From: Acanthopleuribacter pedis
GTDB lineage: Bacteria > Acidobacteriota > Holophagae > Acanthopleuribacterales > Acanthopleuribacteraceae
Direction: 5' to 3'
Length of the DNA stretch: 56,272 bases
Assembly (NCBI RefSeq): GCF_017377855.1
Contig: NZ_JAFREP010000048.1
Span: 1-56,272 of the forward strand
Below the pieces are notes generated by a model. The model was not told the origin of the DNA, ran no database searches, and saw only the letters and a program-made list of their open reading frames with translations. Below, in pieces: positions 26,595-35,679 of the stretch; positions within the stretch are counted from its first letter, which is position 1, and every line of letters begins with the position of its first letter. The translations under genes and the position numbers were made by a program.

Positions 26595-26617
26595 AACAGC
26601 GCATTCGGGTCGAAGGT

Positions 26618-26821
26618 TCAAACGAGGGGCACAGGAACGTCCCTCCTCCCTAAGCGAGGATCCCGTTGGATCAGCGGGAAAGAGCCCTGGGATTCGGCGT
26701 CAATTTCAAACAGACCGGTGATCGGTGAGAAGGTGTAGCAATCGACCCGGTCTTTCAGGGGCCGAAAAATGGTGTAGCGCGGCAACATCACTTCTTGGTT
26801 GTCGCAATGGTAATCACACAC
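26618..26821 (-). CDS. Small hypothetical protein downstream of the DUF6572 gene
   Basis: The 67-aa ORF starts at GTG 26821, or possibly at an internal ATG 33 bases further in (codon 12). It reads as protein-like (VMLPRYTIFRPLKDRVDCYT, SPITGLFEIDAESQG) with three cysteines and no signal peptide. It follows the DUF6572 gene by 18 bases on the same strand, so the two may be co-transcribed. I recognise no family; it could be a chance frame. Confidence 0.4.
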   Translation of the reverse strand: MCDYHCDNQEVMLPRYTIFRPLKDRVDCYTFSPITGLFEIDAESQGSFPLIQRDPRLGRRDVPVPLV

Positions 26822-26839
26822 GAAATTATGAGAAACGCC

Positions 26840-27172
26840 TTAATAATTTTCTAGCAGACCTTTGCGGAGTTCGATGCCCGCTTCTTTGAGTTCTTTATGC
26901 AGTTCTTCGTACACCGCGCGGCCTTGGGTGTTAAAACGGCCGGGACTCATCAGATTGATGACCGGGTCGCGGTGTTCCGCGTCGGGATAAGCCGTCACCA
27001 GGTTGCCGCTTTCGATGAACGCGCGGTAGGAAGCGATTTTGGTGCGCAACAGCGCCTCGTGACGGTCGGGGTCCTCGTTCCAGTGGAGGTGATCGCTAAT
27101 GGTCAGAACCACCTTGCCGCTTTCGCGGTCGACACCGATAAAATCGACCTTATCCGCCTCGAGAATCGTCAT
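26840..27172 (-). CDS. DUF6572 family protein
   Basis: The 110-aa cytoplasmic protein starts with the family pattern ADKVDFIGVDRESGKVVLTI and continues with SDHLHWNEDPDRHEALLRTK and an FIESGNLVTAYPDAE segment. The family has no known function and tends to occur as single small genes. The second ATG of the TTG-ATG-ATG series (27172) is best placed, with GGAGG six bases upstream. A terminator at 27242-27265 separates it from the protease gene upstream. Confidence 0.8.
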   Translation of the reverse strand: MTILEADKVDFIGVDRESGKVVLTISDHLHWNEDPDRHEALLRTKIASYRAFIESGNLVTAYPDAEHRDPVINLMSPGRFNTQGRAVYEELHKELKEAGIELRKGLLENY

Positions 27173-27241
27173 CATCAACCTCCATGGTGTTTGGTTCTCT
27201 GTTTATAGCATGCCCGGCGAAAAATTAGGGCGACACAAAAA

Positions 27242-27265
27242 AAGGGGAGACCGCTGTCTCCCCTT
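27242..27265 (-). terminator. Intrinsic terminator of the tricorn-like protease gene
   Basis: AAGGGGAGAC CGCT GTCTCCCCTT is a perfect 10-bp stem. On the minus strand it is followed by seven T. It lies 21 bases past the protease stop codon. Confidence 0.92.
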
Positions 27266-27286
27266 CGATTGTTGGTTGGGAGCCGG

Positions 27287-30200
27287 CTAGCCCCCGATTT
27301 GTTTGAGCAGTTCGTCGACCGCGCGTTTTAATTGGGGGTCGCTGTCCGCTTCATTCGGGCCTTCTGGGACAATCACGTCGGGAACGGCCGGGCCGTTTTC
27401 CATGTTTTTGTCGGTTGCCTTGGCGTACCAGCCGCGGTAAGGACGGCGCACGCGGGTACCGTCGATCATGGTACGCGCGCCGGTTGAAATCACCGCGCCG
27501 AAGGTGGGTTGGCCGACCACCAGACCGCGCTCGGTTGCTTGGAACGCGTGGCTGAAAATCTCGGCGTTGGAGTAGCTGTACTGGTTACAGAGCGCAATTG
27601 CCGGGGCGGTCCAGGCCGAGAACGGCATGCGTTCGCCGTACGGATAGGTTTTGGCGAATTTCGCTTTTTCCTTCTCCAAATCGGCCGCGGCGCCGCGCGG
27701 GATGGTGTAAGCGTGTTGGCGCACGCTCAAGACCATCATCATGTAGTCCGTGGTCCAGCCGCCGCCGTTGTAACGGACGTCGATGACCAAACCTTCTTTG
27801 CCTTGGCCTTGGGCGATCAGTGAGGTTTCAAAGGTGTAGAAGCTGGACAGATTCATGCCGCGGATGTGCACGTACCCGAGCCGGCCGTTTGAGTACTTCT
27901 CAACCAGGGCGCGCCGTTCATCCACCCATTCCTCGTAGACCTCGGTGCGAACCGATTCCAGCGGGCGGATGACCACGCGGCGTTCTTCGCCTTTGCTGTC
28001 GGCGACCTGGAGGACGGTTTTCTCCTTGGCCGTGCCGATCAACAGCTCGTAGATGTTTTGGTCGGCTTGCAGCGTTTCACCGTTAACCGCGAGGATGCGG
28101 TCGCCTAGCGCGAGTTTGGACGACGGGCGATCAGCCGGCGTGTCTTCGATCACATGGGCTACTTCGAGTCCTTTTTTGGTGGTGCGGAAGGTGACGCCCA
28201 GCTTGCCGCTGACCTCGTCCTCGGTTTCGTAGCGGTCGCCGCCGAACATGCCCAGGTGACTGCCGTTGAGTTCACCCAGCATCATGCCGAATACGTCGCG
28301 GAAATCGCGGCGGGTCGAGGCGCGCAAGGCCCAGGCACGGTACTTTTTGTGGGCCGCGTCCCAATCCGCGCCGTGGAACTGGGGATCGTAAAACCCGCGG
28401 TCCATCATGCGCCAGGCTTCGTCGAAGATTTGCGCCATTTCGGCACGGTGGTCGATGGTGAGATGGGCGCGGAATTTGATGTTTTTGCTTTTGCCGTCGG
28501 GCAAGCTAAAACGTTTAATTTTGCCGGGACCGACCGCGGCGAAGAGGTTCTTAGCCTTGGCGTCCACGGTCAGACCGCGCAAGCCCGGGCTGTCGGCAAT
28601 TTCTTCCAGTTTGGAACCGTCCCAATTCACCTTGTAGAGTTTGTTGGGGAAAAAGGCGTTTTTGGCTTGGTTGCCGCCAAAGAAGATCATCTTGCTGTCG
28701 GCATCAAACGCGATGGGTACGCCCAAGCCTGAGGTGCGGGTGACCTGGACCAGCCGTTCGTGGATGTTTTTGAATTCGATGGTGATCGCTTCAACACCCG
28801 CGTCTTCCTTCTCCTCTTCGCCTTCTTCGTCGTCACCGTCTTTGTCTTTTTCAGCGTCGTCTTTTTTGCCCTTGCCCTTGCCTTTGCTTTTGGGTTCTTC
28901 GTCCTCGCTTTCGTCCCAATCTTCCTTGGTTTTGAGCCAGTCCTCTTTGTTTAGCCACAGCAGCCACACGTCGTGGTCGGTGCCGTCCCGGGCTGAGGAA
29001 AAGGCCAGTTTTTTGCCGTCGGGGCTCCAGATCGGCCGGCGGTCAACGCGCGGGTGCAAACTGACGTTGGTAGCGGGTCGTGAACCGTCGATGGGTTGCA
29101 GGTAGATGTCGTTGTTAAAGGTGAGGTCTTCCTGGACGTAGGCGACCCAGCGGCTGTCGGGACTCCAACTCAGATCGTCCGGGGGCGACCAACCCTCGTA
29201 CAGGGCTTTTTCGTTGCTAAGCGCCTTGTCGGCGAAGTCGGCCACGATCAGATGGGATTCGTCGCGCAGGAACAACAGCTTCTTGCGGTCGGGCGAGGGT
29301 AGCGGGTCGGTTTCGTCAACCTCGGTTTCGGTCAGTCGGGTGAGGTTGAAGTCCAGCGTTTTGAAAAGGTTGGGTTCGTCATCGTCGGCGGAGCTAAGCG
29401 CGTAGAGATCGTATTGGCCCGCGCGATCCGAGGCAAACACCAGCGTTTCATCGTCCAGCCAAACCGGGCTACGGTCAAAGGCCGGGTTCTGCGTCAGGCG
29501 AACCGTGCGGCTTTTTTTGTCGTCGTTTTGGACCAAATAAAGTTCGCCGCGAATCGCGAAGGCGATCAGCTTGCCGTTGGGTGAGACGGCCACATCCCCG
29601 GCACCGTCACTTTTTACCTGACGTTCCAGGTTGGGGAAACGGCTGTCGCGGGTGATGTTAATCGCCAGCGGGGCCGAATTCTTTTCGCCCGCGCGCTGCA
29701 GGAACAAGCGGGTGTCGCGTTCGTAAACCAAGACCGAGCCGTCGGCCGAGGCGGCGAAGGTGCGAATATTTTCGTCGTTGCCTTCCGTAATCAGCACCGC
29801 ATCGCCCTTGGGTTTGCCCGTGTTATCCAGTTCCAAGCGGTAGAGGTTGTACAGGTCGTTGCGGTCGCTGCGAAACACCAACGTGCGTTTCCCGGTCCAG
29901 CGCGGGGTGTCGTCCGTGCCGTCAAATTCGGTAAGTTGGTGGTAACTCTTCTTTTTGATGTCGTACAACCAAAGTTCGCGGTTGGCGGGGCCGCGGTAGT
30001 GGCGGCGCCATTTGCGGGTGGCACCGATCACGAACGCCATGTAACGGCCGTCGGGGGAAATCGAACCCTCGTGGCCGAGACCGTCCATAAATAAGGTGGG
30101 GGTCCCGCCCGTGAGGGGGACCGTCATAAATTCGTCCAGCCAGCCGAATGGGGCGTGGGCGCGATTGGTGGCGAACAAAACCTGTTTGTCGTCGACCCAA

Positions 30201-30565
30201 CCGCAGAGCGCGTCGTCCGCATCGTGGAAGGTCAGGCGTTTGGGCGTGCCGCCCTGGACGTCGACCACCCAAACATCGCGGTTGCCGCCGCGATCACTGT
30301 TAAAGGCGATCTGTTTCCCGTTCGGGCTGAAAAATGGGTTTTCGTCAAAAGCCTCGTTAATGGTGAGGCGGCGTGCGACACCGCCTTCAATCGCTTGCAG
30401 CCAAATATCGCCCTGAAACGAAAAAGCAACCCAGGCGCCGTCGGGGCTGACGGCCGGTTGGCGTGCGAACGGCGGCTCTTCGGCGGAAAGGGGCAGACCC
30501 AACACCGTCATCACCGTCAAACACAGCAAAAAACGGGTGAGTCGTCTTGAAAAGCAATGCAACAT
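27287..30565 (-). CDS. Tricorn-type S41 peptidase with N-terminal beta-propeller
   Basis: The 1092-aa exported protease has a signal peptide (FLLCLTVMTVLGLPLSA) and a propeller of repeated SPDG/SPNGK..AF and WVDD units (about 30-600). A lysine/acid-rich linker (about 540-600, DESEDEEPKSKGKGKGKK) precedes a PDZ domain (about 780-860) and an S41 core. The tricorn active residues appear as S769-H770 (NGSHLG), S999 (YSYSNAEIF) and E1056 (NMENGP). Tricorn relatives cleave oligopeptides to short products; here a periplasmic site is likely. The start ATG has GGGAG five bases upstream. This is the second S41 protease in the window; it differs from Prc in architecture. Confidence 0.93.
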   Translation of the reverse strand: MLHCFSRRLTRFLLCLTVMTVLGLPLSAEEPPFARQPAVSPDGAWVAFSFQGDIWLQAIEGGVARRLTINEAFDENPFFSPNGKQIAFNSDRGGNRDVWVVDVQGGTPKRLTFHDADDALCGWVDDKQVLFATNRAHAPFGWLDEFMTVPLTGGTPTLFMDGLGHEGSISPDGRYMAFVIGATRKWRRHYRGPANRELWLYDIKKKSYHQLTEFDGTDDTPRWTGKRTLVFRSDRNDLYNLYRLELDNTGKPKGDAVLITEGNDENIRTFAASADGSVLVYERDTRLFLQRAGEKNSAPLAINITRDSRFPNLERQVKSDGAGDVAVSPNGKLIAFAIRGELYLVQNDDKKSRTVRLTQNPAFDRSPVWLDDETLVFASDRAGQYDLYALSSADDDEPNLFKTLDFNLTRLTETEVDETDPLPSPDRKKLLFLRDESHLIVADFADKALSNEKALYEGWSPPDDLSWSPDSRWVAYVQEDLTFNNDIYLQPIDGSRPATNVSLHPRVDRRPIWSPDGKKLAFSSARDGTDHDVWLLWLNKEDWLKTKEDWDESEDEEPKSKGKGKGKKDDAEKDKDGDDEEGEEEKEDAGVEAITIEFKNIHERLVQVTRTSGLGVPIAFDADSKMIFFGGNQAKNAFFPNKLYKVNWDGSKLEEIADSPGLRGLTVDAKAKNLFAAVGPGKIKRFSLPDGKSKNIKFRAHLTIDHRAEMAQIFDEAWRMMDRGFYDPQFHGADWDAAHKKYRAWALRASTRRDFRDVFGMMLGELNGSHLGMFGGDRYETEDEVSGKLGVTFRTTKKGLEVAHVIEDTPADRPSSKLALGDRILAVNGETLQADQNIYELLIGTAKEKTVLQVADSKGEERRVVIRPLESVRTEVYEEWVDERRALVEKYSNGRLGYVHIRGMNLSSFYTFETSLIAQGQGKEGLVIDVRYNGGGWTTDYMMMVLSVRQHAYTIPRGAAADLEKEKAKFAKTYPYGERMPFSAWTAPAIALCNQYSYSNAEIFSHAFQATERGLVVGQPTFGAVISTGARTMIDGTRVRRPYRGWYAKATDKNMENGPAVPDVIVPEGPNEADSDPQLKRAVDELLKQIGG

Positions 30566-31050
30566 GTGTACTCCCTGAAAAAAGTTCCCTCGGTCGGCCT
30601 AAATGAATCAATAGGAACACGAATGTTCGTAGGTAAGTCGTTCCCGCGGCCGGAAAGGTTTTGGGGTGCCGAGGGCGTCGGCAAAAAAACGCGGCATACT
30701 CACTAGGTTAACGCGTAAGGGCACCTTAAATCAGGTCAGCGCGTTTTCCTAGAAGCCGTCGGAAAGTCGTCAAATGCGATATGCGAATCACCATGCCCGT
30801 CACCCACCCCGAAACACCGCGTAAAGCGCTGTCGGCGCCGGGTTTGTCTCGGTAGGCGGCATTTTGGCCGAGGTGCGCGGATCGGACCGATTCCTGTGAT
30901 TCGGAAATACGACCTCATCCTAGCACAGGCCGCCCGCCGCGGTGTTCTGTCTCCACTTATGTTTCCTATTGTCGTACTTCCTCAAAGAAAGCTCACACGG
31001 ATCGGGTTAAAGTAAGGCGGTTCATCTTTTGGCCACTGAGGAGCGCGCGC
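30566..31050. other. Intergenic region between divergent genes (no gene seen)
   Basis: About 485 bases lie between the tricorn-like gene and the AAA ATPase, which are divergent. The palindrome ACGAA TG TTCGT lies at 30619-30630. No ORF with a ribosome site and no RNA gene was found. Confidence 0.5.
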
Positions 31051-32835
31051 TTGCGAACAGTATTGGAACATCAACACTTGTTCCCCTTGGGGGAACGCCT
31101 GGGACCGGATTCGCTGTATGTGGAACGCGACACCGATATTCACAACTTTGAGCAATGGTTGGCCTGGATACCCCGGGGTTTGGCTCAGAGTCGGGCATTG
31201 GTTGCCCGCGCGGGAAGTGGGAAGTCGACGTTTTTGCAACGTTTGTTTAACCGGCTTTGGCAACAACGCACCGACTGCGTTCCTTTTTATTACGAAATCC
31301 CGGCCGCCTCCATTTGGCTGCCCAATCTCGCCGAGCATTACTTCCGGGTTTTTGCCTCCCATTACCTGGCCTTTCGTTTGATGAAACCGGATCGTGTAAC
31401 CCAACTTTATGATTTTAAAGATATTGCACGCATTGCCGAGGCCCAACAACTCCACGCGATTGCCGAGGATGTGCACCAGTTACAGGTGTTCTTTAGCGGC
31501 GGTCGCAACGACCAGGCTGCCGAATTGGCGTTTAGCGCGCCCCATCGCTACGCCCAAATTTTTAAAACGCCGGTGGTGGTCTTGCTGGATGAATTCCAGC
31601 GTTTGGGTACGGTGGTGACCAGCGACGCCTTAAAACAAGTGCGCGAACCCTCGGCTGTTTCGTTCTTCGAGCCTTGGCTGGCTTCCAAAAGCGCGCCGGC
31701 CCTCCTGGCGCTTTCCAGACGCGGTCGGCAGGCCGCGATGATCGATCCTTTGGTTCGCGCCGGTGCCGTCACCCTCTACGATTGGGATCCCTGTCTGTCT
31801 TTTGAAGAAGGGCTTGAGGCCGTGTTCCGTTATGCCCAGGATTACAACGTCGGGTTGACCAACGAAAGCGCCCTATTGCTGAACAGCATTACCCAAGGCG
31901 ATGCCTGGACCATCGCGCAAGTCGTTCGCCGTGCCGGTCGTGCCGCGCTTGATCTCGACAGTTCCGCCGCCGTCAAACAAGCCGTGACGCGCGTGATGAG
32001 CGAGCGCGACGAGGTGTTGGCGCTGTCGTGGATGTTGGCGTTCGAAAGCTCCGCCTTGGATCTCGACGACCCCTTGATGCGGCGACTCTTGTTTGTGTTC
32101 ACCGACCGCGCGGGCAAAGACTGGAGCGTCGCGCAATTGCTGGAACATCTCGAACTCGATGAAACCCAAGAAACCGCGCTGCAAACGCGGCTGGACATGT
32201 TGCACAACGCCGGCTTGATCTTGACCACCACCCGCCACCGTGTCTACCAGGGCCACCGCGACCCGACGCTCCAGTTGGTGCTTCACCAGCGTTTTGCGCC
32301 CGAGGGCGGGGCCGCCCGTGTTTTGGAACCCGTTTACCGTCACCGTCTCAAAAGCTTGCGCAAACACTACCCCACCTTGGAGAGTTTGCTACACAAGGTG
32401 TCGCCGCGTTTCGCCGCGCTCCAGTTGGGTTACGACATGCGCGAGCGCGCCGAATTTACGCTGGACACCTACTTCGATCATCTCGACGACGCGTCCGTCT
32501 TTCGGGTTGGGCGCGTGTTCTGGCAGTATGTGGCCGAAAAGCGGATTGGTGACAAATGCCGCTTCGACCTCAAAATTACCGACCAAAAAGGGCGGGTGCT
32601 CCTGGTGGATGTCATTTGTGGCGAACGCTGGGTGGACGTGGACACCGTCCACGACTTTCTCTCGCGCATCCGTTTCTTTCGAGAGGCCGAGGGCACGGCC
32701 GAGACCTTCGCGGGTCTGCTCGCGCTGGAGGGCTTTTCACCCAACGCGCTTAAGCTCTGTGCCGAAAACCAGATCGGTGTCACCACGCAACTGCGTTATT
32801 TGCGCACCACTTGGAGCGAGGAAGCCCTGAACTGA
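31051..32835 (+). CDS. AAA/STAND-like ATPase with nuclease-like C-terminal domain
   Basis: The 594-aa P-loop ATPase resembles the archaeal-ATPase/COG1672 group. Walker A is ARAGSGKST (52-60) and Walker B is VVVLLDEFQR (about 175-184). Arginine-rich ALSRRGRQA follows, then a winged-helix-like middle (LLEHLELDETQETALQTRLD, a HNAGLILTTTRHRVYQ wing). The C-terminal region (about 480-570, FRVGRVFWQYVAE, CRFDLKITDQKGRVLLVDVI) is placed like the DUF234 nuclease-type domain of such ATPases, though the usual catalytic lysine is not obvious. The start is TTG 31051 with GAGGAG seven bases upstream. It is a single gene with no clear partner; a defence or regulatory role is speculation. Confidence 0.75.
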   Translation: MRTVLEHQHLFPLGERLGPDSLYVERDTDIHNFEQWLAWIPRGLAQSRALVARAGSGKSTFLQRLFNRLWQQRTDCVPFYYEIPAASIWLPNLAEHYFRVFASHYLAFRLMKPDRVTQLYDFKDIARIAEAQQLHAIAEDVHQLQVFFSGGRNDQAAELAFSAPHRYAQIFKTPVVVLLDEFQRLGTVVTSDALKQVREPSAVSFFEPWLASKSAPALLALSRRGRQAAMIDPLVRAGAVTLYDWDPCLSFEEGLEAVFRYAQDYNVGLTNESALLLNSITQGDAWTIAQVVRRAGRAALDLDSSAAVKQAVTRVMSERDEVLALSWMLAFESSALDLDDPLMRRLLFVFTDRAGKDWSVAQLLEHLELDETQETALQTRLDMLHNAGLILTTTRHRVYQGHRDPTLQLVLHQRFAPEGGAARVLEPVYRHRLKSLRKHYPTLESLLHKVSPRFAALQLGYDMRERAEFTLDTYFDHLDDASVFRVGRVFWQYVAEKRIGDKCRFDLKITDQKGRVLLVDVICGERWVDVDTVHDFLSRIRFFREAEGTAETFAGLLALEGFSPNALKLCAENQIGVTTQLRYLRTTWSEEALN

Positions 32836-32949
32836 GGCGGCCGCGATGTAAGCTTGCCCGCCGCGGGCGCCATGGTGGTCGGCTTTGACCCGCCCGCGCC
32901 GTTTCAACACAACCAACGGCGTTGGGTCGTGACCACCACCATTCCTGGG

Positions 32950-34605
32950 TTAGGCGTCCTTGCGGGTTTCCTGAACTTGAACTCGGGACTTGACCGGGAA
33001 GGCGACCTTAAAGGTGGCGCCGCTTCCCGGGCCGTTGCTATGGGCCGTTAAGGCGCCGCCCAACTCCGCCATGATGTTGGCGCAGGCATGCAGACCGAAA
33101 CCCAAACCGCCCTCTTTGGTGGAATAACCGGAGCGGAAAATATTGACCAGGTCGCACTCGCCGATACCGACCCCGTTGTCGTTGATCTCAAACAGGATCA
33201 TGGTTGCGGCGGCATCGTAATGGAGCGACACCCGAATCAAACCCGGCTGGTTGATTTCGGCGTGTTTGACGGCGTCCCTGGCGTTTTTCAGCAATTGCTG
33301 CATGACAAAACGAATTTTGTTGACCGGCAGAAACGAGCGCGGTGTCGTTTGGAAGTCGAGCGCGACTTTGATTTTGGCCTGGGCCAGCGAGAGCTGTTCC
33401 AACCGCAGTACTTCCTTAAACAGGTTGGCTGGATCGATTGCCTGGGCAATCGATCCCACGTGGGCGTACTCCTGTTGGGAAAAAATGGTGTCCTTGATGT
33501 CTTTAATGAACTTCTCGAGTTTCTGCGCCTCCTTGCTGAGGTGCGCGTGCTCGCGGGTTAATTGTTTGCCGACCTCGAAGTAATAGGTCGTCAGTTGCCG
33601 GCCGCGCGGATCTTTTTCGAAAAAGGTTTGCCGCTCGTCTCCCTGGGCTTCCACCAGTTGTGTCGCTCGCCGCACCTTTTCAATCGCCGACTTTCGCAAA
33701 GTTTCGTTAATGACGTGGCCGCTGATGTTGAGGCTGTTGAGCGTGTTGCCAATGTGGTGCAGTACGCCGATGGCGATTTCCGCCATACCCGCCTGGTGCG
33801 CGTTTTCGATCATGCCCTGTTGGGTCGCGTGTAATTGGGCGGTGCGTGCCTCGACCAGCTTTTCCAGGTTCTCCTTGTGGTGGTTGAGTTCCTCGTGGTT
33901 TTCAAGCAGTTTCTGGTAAGAGTGATGCAGTGCCGATTGCATTTGGTTAAAAGCCGAGACCACGTCGTCCAGTTCGTCCGGTCGCTCCTGTCTCGACCTG
34001 CGCTCCAGGGTTAACGCTTCACTGGGATCGTCGAGGCTGAAATCCCGTGCCTTGGCCGCGATTTTGTCCAGGTGGCGAATGAGAATCTGGTTGAAAATAA
34101 ACAGCATAAACGCGGAAACCAAAAAGGTTTTAATCGCCTGGGTGACCAATACAATCGAAACGCGGCGCCGCAAGCGCTGGTACACACCGTCCATGCCCGC
34201 CTCGACCGTCAGCGTTCCCAGGTGGTTACGCACCCCGTCTTTATCCAGAAAAAGCGGCACCCGGCGCACCAGTTTGGCGCCCACGGCCGGTTTGCCCACC
34301 GCGATGGTGTCAAAGTCCACCGGTTCTACCCGGACATAAACCACGTCCGGTAACTGCAGGATCCCATTCAGGTGTACCGCGACCTGGGCAAAATCGATGT
34401 TCCATACATCGTCCGTGATGGATTGAACAAAGCTGTTGTCGATTTGTTCCATCTGCGCATTGAGCTGGCCCACGTCGCTGTTGTAGTCCAGGTAGAGCTG
34501 AATTGCGGTGGCAACCAAGGTGAAAACCGAACTCATCAGGAGAATGTTAAAAACCAGTCGGCCGGCAATGCCGCCGCTCCATTTTATTCCGGTTTTGAAG
34601 GTCAC
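32950..34605 (-). CDS. Membrane sensor histidine kinase (HAMP, HATPase)
   Basis: The 551-aa kinase starts at GTG 34605, preceded by GAGG at six bases; the longer open frame upstream is not family-like. TM1 at about 13-37 and TM2 at about 151-174 enclose a roughly 110-aa extracytoplasmic sensor. HAMP (about 175-235) and a coiled coil follow, then a dimerisation helix AEIAIGVLHHIGNTLNSL with H283/H284, the variant H-box of kinases whose motif reads GVLHNxGN. The HATPase has NARDAVKHA, FEINDNGVGI and TKEGGLGFGLH. No response regulator is adjacent, so it is an orphan. Confidence 0.9.
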   Translation of the reverse strand: MTFKTGIKWSGGIAGRLVFNILLMSSVFTLVATAIQLYLDYNSDVGQLNAQMEQIDNSFVQSITDDVWNIDFAQVAVHLNGILQLPDVVYVRVEPVDFDTIAVGKPAVGAKLVRRVPLFLDKDGVRNHLGTLTVEAGMDGVYQRLRRRVSIVLVTQAIKTFLVSAFMLFIFNQILIRHLDKIAAKARDFSLDDPSEALTLERRSRQERPDELDDVVSAFNQMQSALHHSYQKLLENHEELNHHKENLEKLVEARTAQLHATQQGMIENAHQAGMAEIAIGVLHHIGNTLNSLNISGHVINETLRKSAIEKVRRATQLVEAQGDERQTFFEKDPRGRQLTTYYFEVGKQLTREHAHLSKEAQKLEKFIKDIKDTIFSQQEYAHVGSIAQAIDPANLFKEVLRLEQLSLAQAKIKVALDFQTTPRSFLPVNKIRFVMQQLLKNARDAVKHAEINQPGLIRVSLHYDAAATMILFEINDNGVGIGECDLVNIFRSGYSTKEGGLGFGLHACANIMAELGGALTAHSNGPGSGATFKVAFPVKSRVQVQETRKDA

Positions 34606-35066
34606 CTTGCGCCTCGTTGTTGTGTGTTGAATTGAGTGGTGGCCGTGGTGCGGCCTGTTCGGGAGGTGCGACGTCCTCGGGAAAACACCGCTTTTCTTAG
34701 TTTGTTGGGGTAGAAGACATTGCTTTGATTGCAAACAGGGTTTTGGGTCTGTCCGGTGAATCGAACTTTTCAATTAGGGGGATACGATTGTTAACGACCC
34801 TTTTTACCGAAAACATAAAAAGAATGGGCTGAAACACGGGTTGCAGACCTTATTGCAAAAAACAATTCCCAGCCGGCTTGGGTAACGGGTTCGGAAAAAA
34901 GCGGTTTTTTGCATAGGGTGTGAAATGCTACCCAAGTGTGCGAAGGCCCTCGGCTAAAATACCGGGGTGTTTTTCCGGGTCAGCGGTGGGTCGGCTCGCC
35001 GCCATTTTGGGGGACGCCTTCGACCCTGACCTGTGGTAATGTGACAAAAAAACGGGAGCAAGCGCT
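34606..35066. other. Intergenic region between divergent genes (no gene seen)
   Basis: About 460 bases lie between the sensor kinase and the 90-aa protein gene. The stretch is AT-richer around 34770-34920 and presumably carries the divergent promoters. I found no repeat or RNA signature. Confidence 0.45.
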
Positions 35067-35339
35067 ATGTTTTTGTGTTTCGAAGCGGATGGGAAACGGT
35101 CTGCGTTCCCCGAGTCGGTCTTGTTGGGTGTTGACGAAAATGGATTCACCGTGCAAAACGGCGGCGGAAACCGACCCGTCACCTTCTTTCGGATGGACGC
35201 GTTCCAAGGTGCCTGCCAGAACTTCCAACAGGCGCTCAATTGGGTGCGTCGTAAGCAGGGCACCCAGCAAGGTGCCCAGGGGCAAGCACGGCCCCAAGCG
35301 GCGCAAGCCGCGAACCTGCCCAAGCAGCCCAAGTTCTAG
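35067..35339 (+). CDS. Small hypothetical protein ending in a MITE
   Basis: The 90-aa protein starts at ATG 35067 with GGGAGC about nine bases upstream. The N-terminal two thirds look folded (MFLCFEADGKRSAFPESVLL, VTFFRMDAFQGACQNFQQAL) and end in a Gln/Ala-rich tail (RPQAAQAANLPKQPKF). Its stop codon TAG (35337-35339) is formed by the first bases of the MITE inverted repeat. The native C-terminus may therefore have been replaced by the insertion. I recognise no family. Confidence 0.6.
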   Translation: MFLCFEADGKRSAFPESVLLGVDENGFTVQNGGGNRPVTFFRMDAFQGACQNFQQALNWVRRKQGTQQGAQGQARPQAAQAANLPKQPKF

Positions 35340-35592
35340 CCCGCATTTCTCACAAGGAATCCTGCTACGAAGCCGAAACCCCTGCGATTACAAGGGGGCG
35401 GCCATCCGCCTTACTCGGTCGAGCCGCCTTCGCCTCAGCTGCTATGCCGATAGGTCGGCCCCGCGATAGGTCGGCCCCGCGATAGGTCGGCCCCGCGATA
35501 GGTCGGCCCCCTATGCCGTCTCTCGGTCGTTATCTTCGTACTCACAAGGCTTTCAGCTTCTCGCGACGAATCCTTGTGAGAAATGCGGACTA
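35336..35592. mobile_element. MITE-like element, copy 2 (inverted relative to copy 1)
   Basis: The element is about 257 bp. The left end CTAGCCCGCATTTCTCAC and its complement at 35572-35592 (one mismatch near the tip) match copy 1 at 11885-12170. Read on the minus strand, the inner segments align with copy 1 (AGCAGCTGAGGCGAAG, CTCGACCGAGTAA). It has four copies of a 16-bp unit, GATAGGTCGGCCCCGC, at about 35452-35515. The reverse complement differs from the copy 1 unit at two bases, consistently in every copy. Confidence 0.82.
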
Positions 35593-35679
35593 ACCCGTTT
35601 CACGCGACCGCGCCGGCCTTTTTCGCCGGCCGTTGCCACCCCGTGGTTTCGCTAAAATCCTCGCGCGTGTTCGCGCTGC

